From assembly GCA_002331385.1 (NCBI GenBank), contig DCYB01000013.1, positions 310,001 through 374,000 on the forward strand: a DNA stretch of 64,000 nucleotides, in the 5' to 3' direction. The notes beneath the pieces are model-generated. The model saw nothing but the letters and a program-made list of their open reading frames with translations. It had not been told where the DNA came from and made no database searches. Shown in pieces: positions 1-12,634 of the stretch (position 1 is its first letter; the number at the start of each line of letters is the position of its first letter). This stretch comes from Comamonadaceae bacterium UBA2121. GTDB taxonomy: Bacteria > Pseudomonadota > Gammaproteobacteria > Burkholderiales > Burkholderiaceae_C. The position numbers and the translations under genes were made by a program.

Positions 1-17
1 GGATGCGGCAAGCGTGC

Positions 18-788
18 TCAGGGCTTGATGAACGCGGCCACTCCGCTGCGAAATGCCGCACTGCCGTAGACCGACTCCACCAGATCGTCATCTTCCAGAC
101 GCTGCTCTACCACGCTGCGCCGCAGGCTTTCTTTCACTGCCGCCTGCGTTGTTCCCGACAGCGCCATCAACCGCTCGGCCAGCGCGCTGGCGCTCTGTGT
201 CAAGGCGCCCTGCTCCACCACCGCATACACAAACCCGTTGTGCAGCATGTCTTCGGCGCTCAGGTAATCGGCCAGCATCAGCATGCGCTTCACGCGCGGC
301 ACTCCCAGCGCGGCCACCAGCCGCACCATGTTGCGTGCGGACAGCGTGTTGGAGAGCGTCTTCGCAATCGGAGCTCCAAAGCGCGATGCGGGCGTGCAGA
401 TGCGGAAGTCGCACGCGGCGGCCAGAGCCAAGCCGCCGCCAACGGCCCAGCCATCGATGACCGCGATCGTCGGTACGCGGATGCGCTCCACCGCGTCGAT
501 CACGCGCTCCACAAAGGCTTCGTAGTCAAGGCCCTGACGGCCTTGCGTGAAATCCTTGAAGTGCGTGATGTCCGTGCCCGAGATGAAGGACTTGCCGCCC
601 GCGCCGCGCAGACTCACGCAACGCACCGACGGCGTAGATGCCACGCGCTCGATGTGCGCGAGCAAGGCCTCGTACATTTCCGCCGTCATGGCGTTGTGCC
701 GCTCGGGACGATCGACGGTGATTTCCGCGCGGCCCGAGTCATGCAGCGTGAGCGTGACGGTGTCTGCCGTGGACGTCGTACTGCTCAT
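18..788 (-). CDS. Enoyl-CoA hydratase/isomerase (crotonase) family protein
   Basis: A 256-residue crotonase-fold protein, the last gene of a minus-strand module with a CoA-transferase and a TctC receptor. The start at 788 overlaps the CoA-transferase stop by four bases (ATGA), implying translational coupling. Family landmarks are RPERHNAM (about 28-34), the first oxyanion loop around GGKSFISGTDI (64-74) and the second around GWAVGGGLALA (113-123). The two catalytic glutamates of classical hydratases fall on Ala121 and Ile141 when aligned by eye, so simple hydration of an enoyl-CoA is doubtful. It may be an isomerase, lyase or thioesterase-like crotonase acting on the product of its neighbour. 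Family membership is clear; the reaction is not. Confidence 0.85.
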   Translation of the reverse strand: MSSTTSTADTVTLTLHDSGRAEITVDRPERHNAMTAEMYEALLAHIERVASTPSVRCVSLRGAGGKSFISGTDITHFKDFTQGRQGLDYEAFVERVIDAVERIRVPTIAVIDGWAVGGGLALAAACDFRICTPASRFGAPIAKTLSNTLSARNMVRLVAALGVPRVKRMLMLADYLSAEDMLHNGFVYAVVEQGALTQSASALAERLMALSGTTQAAVKESLRRSVVEQRLEDDDLVESVYGSAAFRSGVAAFIKP

Positions 789-1969
789 GCTGCCGTGTCC
801 TCGGCGCGCTCGCGCAGTTCGGCCAGGATTTCTTCGTTGTGTTCGCCCAGCAATGGCGGATGGCGGCGCACCTGCTGGGGCGTGCCAAGCATCTTCACCG
901 GGAAGCCGATGTTCTTGACCGTGCCTTCGATCGGATGATCGATCTCCATGCACATGCGGCGGTGTGTGCCGTGCTCGCCCTCGAACGCTTCGGGGTAGCT
1001 CAGGATCGGGCCCGCGGGAATGCCGGCTGCCAGCATTGCGTCCACCCACTCGGCGCTGTCGCGCTTGGCAAATTCCTGCTCCAGCGTGTCGATCAGGCGC
1101 TCGCGGTGCTTCAGGCGCAGGGGCACGGTCGCAAAATCGGCATGCTCGCGCAGATCGGGGCGTTCGATGAGTTCACACAGCTTGGCCCACAGCTTCTGGT
1201 TGGTTGCGCCCATGACGAAGTAGTCATCGCGCGCTTTCACGGCCTGATACGGCGCGCTCATCTTGTTGCTCGTGCCCAGCGGCGTGGGCGGCACTCCCGT
1301 GCCCCAGTATTCCGACATGTCCCAGACGGAAAACGCCATCACCGAGTCAAACAACGACGCATCGATGTGCTGCCCCTGCCCCGTGCGCTGTGCTCCGATG
1401 TAGGCTGAGAGCAAACCGTAAGTGGCAAACAGCGCGCATCCGATATCTGCGACGGGCACACCCGCCTTCACCGGCTTTTCGCCAGCGTAGCCGGTCACGC
1501 TCATCACGCCCGACATGGCCTGCGCCATCAGGTCGAAGCCCGGCCGCTTGGCCCAGGGACCGCTTTGCCCGAAACCGGAAATGCTCACATAGACGATTTT
1601 CGGATGGATGGCACGGATCGTGTCGTAGTCAATCTGCAGGCGCTGCACCACGCCGGGGCGGTAGTTCTCCACGATCACATCAGCGGTCTTGGCGAGCTCA
1701 TAAAACGTCTCACGCCCCTCGTCACTTTTCAGATCGAGTGTGATCGAGCGCTTGTTGCGGTTCATGTTGAGAAAGCCCATGCTGTCGGGCCCTTTCATCT
1801 TGAAGCCCATGGCACCGCGCGTCTGGTCGCCCTCGGGCGGTTCCACCTTGATCACGTCGGCGCCCAGATCGGCCAGCAACATGCAGGCGAACGGGCCGGC
1901 CATCACCTGGCTGACGTCGAGCACGCGGATGCCCGCGAGCGGCAAATGGGGTTGGCTTTTGGGGTCCAT
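785..1969 (-). CDS. CaiB/BaiF family (class III) CoA-transferase
   Basis: A 394-residue family III CoA-transferase, which moves CoA between carboxylic acids through an aspartyl-CoA intermediate. The N-terminal Rossmann-like segment LAGIRVLDVSQVMAGP and the run LADLGADVIKVEPPEGD (about 33-48) are typical, and Asp146 in PGFDLMAQA is the expected catalytic aspartate. The start at 1969 is preceded by a GGAG ribosome site; a longer in-frame extension would run into the upstream tctC. It lies 26 bases downstream of the TctC receptor gene and overlaps the crotonase, so it probably activates the acid captured by that receptor. The substrate cannot be read from the sequence. Confidence 0.9.
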   Translation of the reverse strand: MDPKSQPHLPLAGIRVLDVSQVMAGPFACMLLADLGADVIKVEPPEGDQTRGAMGFKMKGPDSMGFLNMNRNKRSITLDLKSDEGRETFYELAKTADVIVENYRPGVVQRLQIDYDTIRAIHPKIVYVSISGFGQSGPWAKRPGFDLMAQAMSGVMSVTGYAGEKPVKAGVPVADIGCALFATYGLLSAYIGAQRTGQGQHIDASLFDSVMAFSVWDMSEYWGTGVPPTPLGTSNKMSAPYQAVKARDDYFVMGATNQKLWAKLCELIERPDLREHADFATVPLRLKHRERLIDTLEQEFAKRDSAEWVDAMLAAGIPAGPILSYPEAFEGEHGTHRRMCMEIDHPIEGTVKNIGFPVKMLGTPQQVRRHPPLLGEHNEEILAELRERAEDTAA

Positions 1970-1995
1970 GCGGAGGTCTCCTGCGTTCCGGTGAA

Positions 1996-2976
1996 TCAGC
2001 TGGCTTCGGTGATGTTGGCGGCGCGCACCACGTCGCCCCATTTCTTGTATTCGCTCACCATGAAGGCAGCGAACTTGTCGACCGAACCGCCACCGCCCTC
2101 CACACCGTAGCCGTCGAAGCGCGTCACTACGTCCGGCATGGTGAGCACCTTGTTGATGTCCGCGTTGATGCGTTGTGCCAATTCCTTCGACATGTCCTTA
2201 GGGCCGACCACGCCGTACCAGCTCGATGCGTCGAAGCCTTTGAAACCCTGCTCGTCCATCGTGGGCAGGGACGGAAAGCCCTTGGCGCGCGTCACTCGCG
2301 TCTGCACGATGCCCTGCATCTTTCCGGCTTTCACTTGCGGCGCAGAGGCGGTCATGGTGTCAAAGCTGAAATCGATCTGCCCGCCGATCAGGTCGGTCGC
2401 CATCGGGCCGGAGCCCTTGTAGGGCACGTGGATCGTCTTCACCCCCGCGGCCATGCTGAACATTTCTGCCGCGAGATGCTGCACCGAGCCCGTTCCGGAG
2501 GAACCAAAACTGACCTGGCCGGGTTGCTTCTTGCACAGCTCGACCACGTCCTGGATGGAAGCGTATTTGTCCTTGCTGCCGGTGACGAGGATGTGCGGCG
2601 TGGCACCAATCAGCGCGATCGGTGCGTAGTCCTTGAGCGGGTCATACGTGATGCTTTTGAAGATCTGCGGCGAAATGGCGTGCGTGTTGACGTGCGCCAT
2701 CAGCAGGTTCAGCCCGTCCGTGAACTTCGTCTTGGCGAAGAAATCGGCGCACAGCGCGCCGGTGGCACCGGGTTTGTTTTCCACCACCACGGGGCGGCCC
2801 CACATGTCCGAAAGCTTTTGCCCCACGATGCGCGCAAACACGTCGGTGCCGCCGCCCGGCGCCCAGCCGACATAGATCTTGATGGTGCCTTTGGGCAGCT
2901 CGGCGGGCGCCGAAGCATGGGCCCAGGGCGCGGCCAGTGCGGCGGCACTGGCGGAAAGGAAATGGCGGCGTTGCAT
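1996..2976 (-). CDS. TctC/Bug family periplasmic solute-binding protein
   Basis: A 326-residue tripartite tricarboxylate transporter receptor. The N-terminus, MQRRHFLSASAAALAAP followed by an AHASA-like cleavage region, is an export signal with twin arginines that could direct Tat export. The mature part has IKIYVGWAPGGGTDVFARIV and VVVENKPGATG, the ligand loops characteristic of Bug proteins that bind carboxylates. No TctA/TctB membrane partners are in the window, which is usual for the expanded Bug families of Burkholderiales. It is the first gene of the receptor / CoA-transferase / crotonase operon and lies downstream of a LysR gene on the same strand, with a palindrome between them. Confidence 0.9.
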   Translation of the reverse strand: MQRRHFLSASAAALAAPWAHASAPAELPKGTIKIYVGWAPGGGTDVFARIVGQKLSDMWGRPVVVENKPGATGALCADFFAKTKFTDGLNLLMAHVNTHAISPQIFKSITYDPLKDYAPIALIGATPHILVTGSKDKYASIQDVVELCKKQPGQVSFGSSGTGSVQHLAAEMFSMAAGVKTIHVPYKGSGPMATDLIGGQIDFSFDTMTASAPQVKAGKMQGIVQTRVTRAKGFPSLPTMDEQGFKGFDASSWYGVVGPKDMSKELAQRINADINKVLTMPDVVTRFDGYGVEGGGGSVDKFAAFMVSEYKKWGDVVRAANITEAS

Positions 2977-3071
2977 GGTGGTGTGGTCTCCGATTCGTTA
3001 TGGCATTCCCTCGAGGGGATGAACGAATGTCACCGAACCGCCATTTGCCAGCAAGAATGAATCAGTCAAGC

Positions 3072-3096
3072 CAGATTTCGTAAATGGCGAAATCTG
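3072..3096. promoter_or_regulatory. 25-bp inverted repeat, candidate LysR operator
   Basis: CAGATTTCG, seven bases, then CGAAATCTG: perfect nine-base arms located 96 to 120 bases upstream of the tctC start. A TTGACT sequence on the minus strand (3064-3069) directly follows and could be the -35 box. The size and symmetry suit a LysR-type T-N11-A site, and the LysR gene is immediately upstream. Assignment to that regulator is inference. Confidence 0.5.
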
Positions 3097-3118
3097 TGGA
3101 ACCCCAACGCGCGCGTCC

Positions 3119-4006
3119 TCAAGCGCTGCCGAGCAGTTCCCCCACCACGTTGTGCAAGGTCTGCGCCTGTGCCTGTCCATCCACGACGGAGAGCATGTAG
3201 CTGCGCTGATGCCAGTCGCCCGCCAGCGCGATATGGGCGAGATCGGGCTCGGGATGAAAGCTCTGGAAGATGGCCGGTGGCATGAGCCCGACGCCGATGC
3301 CTTGGCGCACCAGCGCGAGCATGGTGTCGAATCCGCTCACCGTGAAATCGTTGCGGAACACCCTTCCCCGGCTTTGGTGTGCACGCTGCAGCGATGCCAG
3401 AATGGCCGAGCCTCGACCCAGACTGATCATGGGCAGCTCGATCATTTGCTCCAGCCCGAGGCCCTCTTTCGGCAAGTCGAAATGGCGCAGGCTGTAGACC
3501 AGCACGAGATGGTCCTGGCGGTATTCGAAGCGCGGCAGATCGATGAAGCCGCTGGTCTTTTCGTAGATGCCGATATCGATCACCCGATCGCGCAGCAACT
3601 GCTGGACGAGGCGGCTGTTTTCCTCGACGATCTGCAGCGCAATGCCCGGAAACTTGCGCTGGATGGCTGCGATGTCGTGCGCCAGAAACGGGATGATCAC
3701 CGACTTGGGCGCGCCGATGATCACACGACCATCGCGGCCGTGTCGCACGGCCAGCGCATCGCCGTGCAGGCGCTTGGTCAGGTTGTCGATCTGGCGGATG
3801 TGCGACAGCAGCTTGGCCCCCGGCTCGGTCAGGCGCACGCCGTGCGGCTGGCGCTTGAACAGCTTCACGCCGAGTTGTGCCTCCAGATCGGTCACGCGCT
3901 TGGACGCGGCGGCCACGGCCAGTTCCAGCCGGTCGGCCGCGCGCGAGATGCTGCCCTCTTCCGCAATCGCAATGACGAGTCGGACGGTCGTGGTGTCGAA
4001 CTTCAT
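3119..4006 (-). CDS. LysR family transcriptional regulator
   Basis: A 295-residue LysR-type regulator. The N-terminal winged helix (residues 1-60) contains the helix-turn-helix segment GSISRAADRLELAVAAASKRVTDLE and KLFKRQPHGVRLTEPG. The remainder is an effector-binding domain with the usual DIGIYEKTSG and GVGLMPPAIF segments. The start at MKFDTTT (4006) matches the normal LysR N-terminus; an ATG seven codons upstream is possible. It reads in the same direction as the TctC / CoA-transferase / crotonase genes, with 142 bases between, and probably activates them in response to the transported acid or its CoA ester. Effector unknown. Confidence 0.9.
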   Translation of the reverse strand: MKFDTTTVRLVIAIAEEGSISRAADRLELAVAAASKRVTDLEAQLGVKLFKRQPHGVRLTEPGAKLLSHIRQIDNLTKRLHGDALAVRHGRDGRVIIGAPKSVIIPFLAHDIAAIQRKFPGIALQIVEENSRLVQQLLRDRVIDIGIYEKTSGFIDLPRFEYRQDHLVLVYSLRHFDLPKEGLGLEQMIELPMISLGRGSAILASLQRAHQSRGRVFRNDFTVSGFDTMLALVRQGIGVGLMPPAIFQSFHPEPDLAHIALAGDWHQRSYMLSVVDGQAQAQTLHNVVGELLGSA

Positions 4007-4117
4007 TGGCGCTTGGCTCCAGTGCAATACAGGTCAGGAAGGAAACCCTGCATTGTCACCGCAGCGCGCACCGTCGTGGTGGAATCGGCCCGCAGCGATG
4101 TGCCCCGCGCCACCATG

Positions 4118-4150
4118 AAAAACGCCGCAGGCGCAAAGCACTGCGGCGTC
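4118..4150 (-). terminator. Rho-independent terminator after pccA
   Basis: Read on the minus strand, GACGCCGCAG, a short loop and CTGCGGCGT form a GC-rich stem followed by TTTTTC. It lies 27 bases past the pccA stop and separates that operon from lysR. Confidence 0.8.
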
Positions 4151-4176
4151 GGGTGCACGTCAGGGCGCGCGCAGGA

Positions 4177-6225
4177 TCATTCGAACTCGACGATCACCTG
4201 ATCGACGGCGAGCGACTCGCCCTTGCCCGCCACGATCTTGCTGACCACACCGTCTTGCGCCGCAAAGAGGATGTTCTCCATCTTCATGGCTTCGATGACG
4301 GCCAGCTTCTCGCCTGCCTGCACCTTCTGGCCAGGCTGCACCGCCACATCGACCAGCAGGCCGGGCATGGGCGAGAGCAGGAACTTGGACAGATCTGGCG
4401 GTGCCTTGAACGGCATCAGCGTGTGCAGCTCTGCACCACGTGGCGACAACACCAGCGCCTCGATCTGCGAGCCGTTATGCGTCACACGCAGGGCCAGCGG
4501 GTTCTTCGCCGTACCGCGTTCGAGCTGGGCCGTGAAGGGCTTGTCGTTGCACTCGCCCTGCACGCGGATATCGCCGAGACCTGCCCTGCTACTGATGTAG
4601 TAGGTCTTGCCGTTCACGGTGACAGCGCTGGAGCGGTTGTTCTGGTCGTAGTCGGTGACTTCGATCGGGAAGTGCTTGTTCTCGCCATCTGCGCCCAGCA
4701 CGACCACGGTGAACTTGGCACCCACCTGCACTTCGTGGCCGGTCAACTGGCCGCTGATGCCGGAAGCACGTGCGCGGTAGCGGCGGTTCATGTAACCCGC
4801 CAGCGCCACGAGGAAGTCGGGGTCTTCGTGCGGCACGTCGGCGGAGTTGAAACCGTGGGCGTAGTTCTCGGCGATGAAGCCGGTGTTGAAGTCGCCCGTC
4901 ACAAACTTGGGATGCGCCAGCAGAGCCGCCTGGAACGGAATGTTGGAGCTGATACCGCGGATCACGAACCCGTTGAGCGCCTCACGCATGCGGGCGATGG
5001 CGTCGTTGCGATCCTTGCCGTGCACGATGAGCTTGGCGATCATCGAGTCGTAGTACATCGGGATCTCGCCGCCCTCGTACACACCGGTGTCCACGCGCAC
5101 GCCGTTGCGGATGCCGCCTTCGGACTGGAACATGTCCTGCTCTGGCGGCTGGAAACGCACCAGACGGCCCGTGGAGGGCAGGAAATTGCGGAACGGATCT
5201 TCCGCGTTGATGCGGCACTCGATGGACCAGCCTTCGCGCTTGACTTCCGCCTGCGTGATCGAGAGCTTCTCGCCCGCAGCCACGCGGATCATCTGCTCGA
5301 CCAGGTCGAGACCGGTAATGCACTCGGTCACCGGGTGCTCCACCTGCAGGCGCGTGTTCATCTCCAGGAAGTAGAAGTCCTGATCCTTGCCGACGACGAA
5401 TTCCACCGTGCCGGCGGACTGATACTTCACCGCCTTGGCCAGCGCCACGGCCTGCTCGCCCATGGCCTTGCGGGTCGCGTCGTTGATGAAAGGCGACGGC
5501 GCTTCTTCGATCACCTTCTGGTGACGGCGCTGGATCGAGCACTCGCGCTCGTTCAGGTAGATCACGTTGCCGTGCGAGTCGCCCAGCACCTGGATCTCGA
5601 TGTGGCGCGGCTCCTGCACGAACTTCTCGATAAAGATGCGGTCGTCGCCAAAGCTGTTGCGCGCTTCGTTCTGGCAGGACGCGAAACCTTCGTGCGCTTC
5701 CTTGTCGTTGAAGGCCACGCGCAGCCCCTTGCCGCCGCCGCCGGCAGATGCCTTGATCATCACGGGATAGCCAATCTTCTTGGCGATTTCCACCGCTTCA
5801 TCCGGGCCTGCAATCGCGTCGTTGTAGCCAGGAATGGTGTTGACCTTGGCCTCGTTGGCGAGCTTCTTCGAAGCGATCTTGTCGCCCATCGCTGCGATCG
5901 AGTGCGACTTGGGGCCGATGAAGGCGATGCCCTCATCTTCGCAACGCTTGGCAAAACCCTCGTTCTCCGACAGGAAGCCGTAGCCGGGGTGCACTGCCTG
6001 TGCGCCGGTCTGCTTGCACGCTTCGATGATCTTGTCACCGAGCAGATACGACTCGCGGCTGGGTGCCGGGCCGAGGCGAACGGCCTCATCGGCCAGTTTC
6101 ACATGGCGCGCATCCTTGTCCGCGTCGGAATACACCGCCACGGTTTGAATGCCCATCTTGCGGGCGGTAGCGATCACGCGGCAGGCGATTTCGCCCCGGT
6201 TGGCGATCAAAATTTTGGTAAACAT
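4177..6225 (-). CDS. pccA: Propionyl/acetyl-CoA carboxylase alpha subunit (biotin carboxylase plus biotin carrier)
   Basis: A 682-residue biotin-dependent carboxylase subunit. The biotin carboxylase part begins MFTKILIANRGEIACRVI and includes the ATP-grasp glycine loop KASAGGGGKGLRVA and HPVTE. A middle domain resembles the BT domain of propionyl-CoA carboxylase. The C-terminal biotinyl domain carries EAMKMEN, with Lys648 the biotinylation site. It carboxylates biotin with bicarbonate and ATP for transfer to an acyl-CoA by PccB. It is the last gene of the mutase-meaB-pccB-pccA operon, 33 bases after pccB, and ends at a terminator. That context favours propionyl-CoA as substrate over acetyl-CoA. 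Confidence 0.92.
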   Translation of the reverse strand: MFTKILIANRGEIACRVIATARKMGIQTVAVYSDADKDARHVKLADEAVRLGPAPSRESYLLGDKIIEACKQTGAQAVHPGYGFLSENEGFAKRCEDEGIAFIGPKSHSIAAMGDKIASKKLANEAKVNTIPGYNDAIAGPDEAVEIAKKIGYPVMIKASAGGGGKGLRVAFNDKEAHEGFASCQNEARNSFGDDRIFIEKFVQEPRHIEIQVLGDSHGNVIYLNERECSIQRRHQKVIEEAPSPFINDATRKAMGEQAVALAKAVKYQSAGTVEFVVGKDQDFYFLEMNTRLQVEHPVTECITGLDLVEQMIRVAAGEKLSITQAEVKREGWSIECRINAEDPFRNFLPSTGRLVRFQPPEQDMFQSEGGIRNGVRVDTGVYEGGEIPMYYDSMIAKLIVHGKDRNDAIARMREALNGFVIRGISSNIPFQAALLAHPKFVTGDFNTGFIAENYAHGFNSADVPHEDPDFLVALAGYMNRRYRARASGISGQLTGHEVQVGAKFTVVVLGADGENKHFPIEVTDYDQNNRSSAVTVNGKTYYISSRAGLGDIRVQGECNDKPFTAQLERGTAKNPLALRVTHNGSQIEALVLSPRGAELHTLMPFKAPPDLSKFLLSPMPGLLVDVAVQPGQKVQAGEKLAVIEAMKMENILFAAQDGVVSKIVAGKGESLAVDQVIVEFE

Positions 6226-6258
6226 GTCAACAATCTCCGAACGTGTGTGCTGTAGTTC

Positions 6259-7791
<1,533 letters not shown>

Positions 7792-7841
7792 GATCGCTTC
7801 TTCTTTCAGTAGAAATGCAAAAGTGGTGAATTGAGTGACGC

Positions 7842-8866
7842 TTACTGCGCTGGTTGGCTGGCCAGTCCAGCCTGCGCGGCAAGCAGGTTGCGTGCGGCAG
7901 TGGAGGCCGCAATGCGCCCTTCGGCCACGTCCGACTGCATGCGCGGCAGCAGCTCACGCACTTGCGGATGTTGGCGAAAGGCCTGTTTGAGCCCGAAATC
8001 GATGCGCTCCCACATCCAGGCCAGTGACTGGCGCTCGCGGCGTGTCTGCAGCTTGCCGTTGGCGGTCTGCAGGCGGCGGAACTCCTGCACCGCACTCCAG
8101 AAACCATCGACACCTTCACCCTTGAGCGCGCTGATCTGCACGACCTTGGGTTGCCACAGCGCTTCGTTGTGGTGTGCGTGGTCTGGGTTGCCGTGCATGG
8201 CGAGCAGGCGCAGGCTGGAAGTGATTTGTGCCTGCGCGCGCGTGGCGGCGTTGGGATCGATGTCGGCCTTATTGATGACCACCAGATCGGCCAACTCCAT
8301 CACGCCCTTCTTGATGGCCTGAAGGTCGTCACCTGCGTTGGGCAGCTGCAGCACGCAGAACATGTCGGTCATGCCGTGGACGGCAATCTCGCTCTGACCA
8401 ACGCCGACCGTTTCGACGATGACCACGTCGTAGCCTGCCGCTTCGCAGACCAGCATGGCCTCGCGCGTTTTCTCGGCCACGCCGCCGAGCGTGCCGCTGG
8501 ACGGGCTGGGACGAATGTAGGCGTTCGGGTTCACCGACAGGTGTTCCATGCGGGTCTTGTCGCCCAGGATGGAGCCGCCCGACACGGTAGAGGATGGATC
8601 GATCGCCAGCACCGCAACCTTGAGGCCATGCCCGATCAGGTGCAGGCCCAGCGTTTCGATAAAGGTCGATTTGCCCACGCCCGGCACGCCGCTGATGCCC
8701 AGCCGGAACGACTGGCCGGTGTGCGCCAGCATGGCGGTGAGCAATTCGTCGGCCTGCGCCCGATGGTCGGCGCGCGTGGATTCCAGCAGCGTGATGGCCT
8801 TGGCCATCGCGCGGCGCTGAACGGCGGCAGAGCCGTTCAGAATGCCGTTCAACAACTCCGCTGGGG

Positions 8867-8870
<4 letters not shown>
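7842..8870 (-). CDS. meaB: Methylmalonyl-CoA mutase-associated GTPase MeaB (ArgK family)
   Basis: A 342-residue G3E-family P-loop GTPase. The Walker A motif GVPGVGKST is at residues 61-69, VETVGVGQSE is the switch/Walker B region, and NKAD is the guanine-specificity motif. MeaB proteins guard cobalamin loading and reactivation of methylmalonyl-CoA mutase. A GTG start at 8870 overlaps the mutase stop as GTGA, giving the family's normal length; no ATG in this frame fits better. The four-base overlap implies the two proteins are made in coupled amounts. The frame upstream of the GTG is only the antiparallel shadow of the mutase C-terminus. Confidence 0.92.
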
Positions 8871-11035
<2,165 letters not shown>

Positions 11036-11338
11036 ATCTCTTATTGAGGGCTTTGTTGGGGGTGAAAGCGGTAATTCCGTATTGTGAAAAATTCAGAATA
11101 TTTGTAATTATTGATCCAAAATTTTGAATTCACTAGAATCGCAACGTTTACAAAAACGGTTTGCACGGTGCCACCACACGGCGCAAACCTCGATTGTTCA
11201 ACAACACAACAATATCACGTTTACGTAAACGTCAATTCTAGGGGATGAGAACACGAGTTTCATCAGGTTTTTCCAATTGTTCCAACAACTGATGAAGCAA
11301 ATCAGAGTTTTGCCGCCCCGAAATGCACACCTTCCGCC
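11036..11338. other. Divergent promoter region between the mutase and CoA-transferase operons
   Basis: 303 AT-rich bases without a gene. They contain the palindrome at 11217-11232, an inverted repeat GGTTTGC/GCAAACC at 11158-11189, and an inverted repeat TTCATCAG/CTGATGAA at 11259-11296 enclosing TTGTT-CC-AACAA. The region is likely to hold promoters for both directions, but no clear -35/-10 pair stood out. Confidence 0.6.
11217..11232. promoter_or_regulatory. 16-bp perfect palindrome, candidate operator
   Basis: ACGTTTACGTAAACGT is fully self-complementary. On the minus strand the wider context is TTGACGTTTACGTAAACG. From memory this resembles sites reported for the MerR-family regulator LiuR, which controls branched-chain amino acid and acyl-CoA catabolism in proteobacteria; that assignment is unverified. 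It lies 182 bases before the mutase start and 107 before the CoA-transferase start. Confidence 0.5.
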
Positions 11339-12568
11339 ATGAGTCAAACTGTCGCACAGCATTCTTACAATCCAACTTACATCCCAGAGCAGGACTTGCC
11401 TCTCAAGGGCGTGCGAGTCCTTGAAATCTCTCACATGATCATGGGCCCTGCCACGGGTATGACCCTTGCCGACCTCGGTGCCGAGGTGATCAAGGTCGAG
11501 CCTGTGGACGGTGACCGCACCCGTCGCCTGAAAAGTGCGGGTATCGGCTACTTTCCCGTCTTCAACCGGAACAAGCAGAGTTTTGCCGTCGATCTGAAAT
11601 CGCCCGAAGGCCAGAAGCTGGTGCGCGATCTCGCAGCGCAGACAGACATCCTGCTGGAGAACTTCCGCGACGACAGTCTGCTGCAGTACGGCCTGGACTA
11701 TGCCGCCTTGTCCGCGATCAACCCGCGGCTGATCTACGTGTCACTCAAGGGTTTCCTGAGCGGCCCGTACAAGAACCGCACTGCGCTCGACGAAGTGGTG
11801 CAGATGATGGGCGGCTTGGCCTATGTGAACGGCTCCGAGAACCGGCCGCAGCGCGCCGCTGCATCCGTGAACGACATTCTGGGTGGCCAGTTCGGCGTCA
11901 TCGGTGCGCTGGCGGCCTTGCACGAGCGCGAGCGCACCGGCAAGGGCAAGCACATCCGCGCGGGTCTATTCGAAACCAACTTGTTGCTGGTGGCCCAGTT
12001 CATCACCCAGTTCGAGCTGACGGGCGTGCCTCCGACTCCCATGGGCTCCAAGCGCGAGCCGCCATGGGGCGTGTACGACCTGTTCGACACCAAGGACGGC
12101 GGGCGCATCTTCGTGGCCGTGGTCAGCGATGCGCAATGGCGTACGTTTGCAGCCAAGTTCATGCCCGCAGGCTGGGCGGAGGACCAGCGGCTGGCCTCCG
12201 CCATTGACCGTGAGGCGGCGCGACCCTGGGTCGTGCCGGCAGTGGCAGAGGTGCTGAAGGACTGGAACATGGCCGAGCTGTGCGCTGCGCTTGAAGCCGT
12301 CAATCTGTCCTACGCGCCTGTGAACCAGCCGCACGACTTGCTGCGCGACCCGCATCTGACGCAAGGCGGCGCGCTCATGCCCACGGTGCTGCCGACCGGC
12401 GAGCACATTTCCACCCCCGCATTGCCCATCGAAATGGATGGCCGCAAGGTGGGCAAACGATCTGATCCCCCAAAGGTTGGCGAGCACACGGTCGCCATCC
12501 TCAAGAGCCTGGGCCTCGATGACGAGTCCATCGCCCTGCTGCGCGCCAACGGAAAAATTGGAGGCTGA
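11339..12568 (+). CDS. CaiB/BaiF family (class III) CoA-transferase
   Basis: A 409-residue family III CoA-transferase, distinct from the copy at 785-1969. It shows GVRVLEISHMIMGPATG, LADLGAEVIKVEPVDGD and FNRNKQSFAVDLKSPEGQ. The expected catalytic aspartate is Asp151 in TALDEVVQMMGG. It heads a plus-strand module with a TctC receptor, an HMG-CoA-lyase-like enzyme and a GntR regulator. A coherent reading is that the receptor captures a di- or tricarboxylate, this enzyme activates it to its CoA ester, and the lyase cleaves it. The substrate is not evident. Confidence 0.9.
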   Translation: MSQTVAQHSYNPTYIPEQDLPLKGVRVLEISHMIMGPATGMTLADLGAEVIKVEPVDGDRTRRLKSAGIGYFPVFNRNKQSFAVDLKSPEGQKLVRDLAAQTDILLENFRDDSLLQYGLDYAALSAINPRLIYVSLKGFLSGPYKNRTALDEVVQMMGGLAYVNGSENRPQRAAASVNDILGGQFGVIGALAALHERERTGKGKHIRAGLFETNLLLVAQFITQFELTGVPPTPMGSKREPPWGVYDLFDTKDGGRIFVAVVSDAQWRTFAAKFMPAGWAEDQRLASAIDREAARPWVVPAVAEVLKDWNMAELCAALEAVNLSYAPVNQPHDLLRDPHLTQGGALMPTVLPTGEHISTPALPIEMDGRKVGKRSDPPKVGEHTVAILKSLGLDDESIALLRANGKIGG

Positions 12569-12634
12569 CCGGCCTGCGCTGCTCTCTTTCACCTTAGATA
12601 AACCAGTCACAACCTCGCTCTGGAGACAACCTAG

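Noticed and set aside
4006..6255. A 749-codon plus-strand open frame opposite pccA
   Set aside because: It is the mirror of a GC-rich gene: the product is His/Arg/Leu-rich without motifs, while the minus strand encodes an unmistakable biotin carboxylase.
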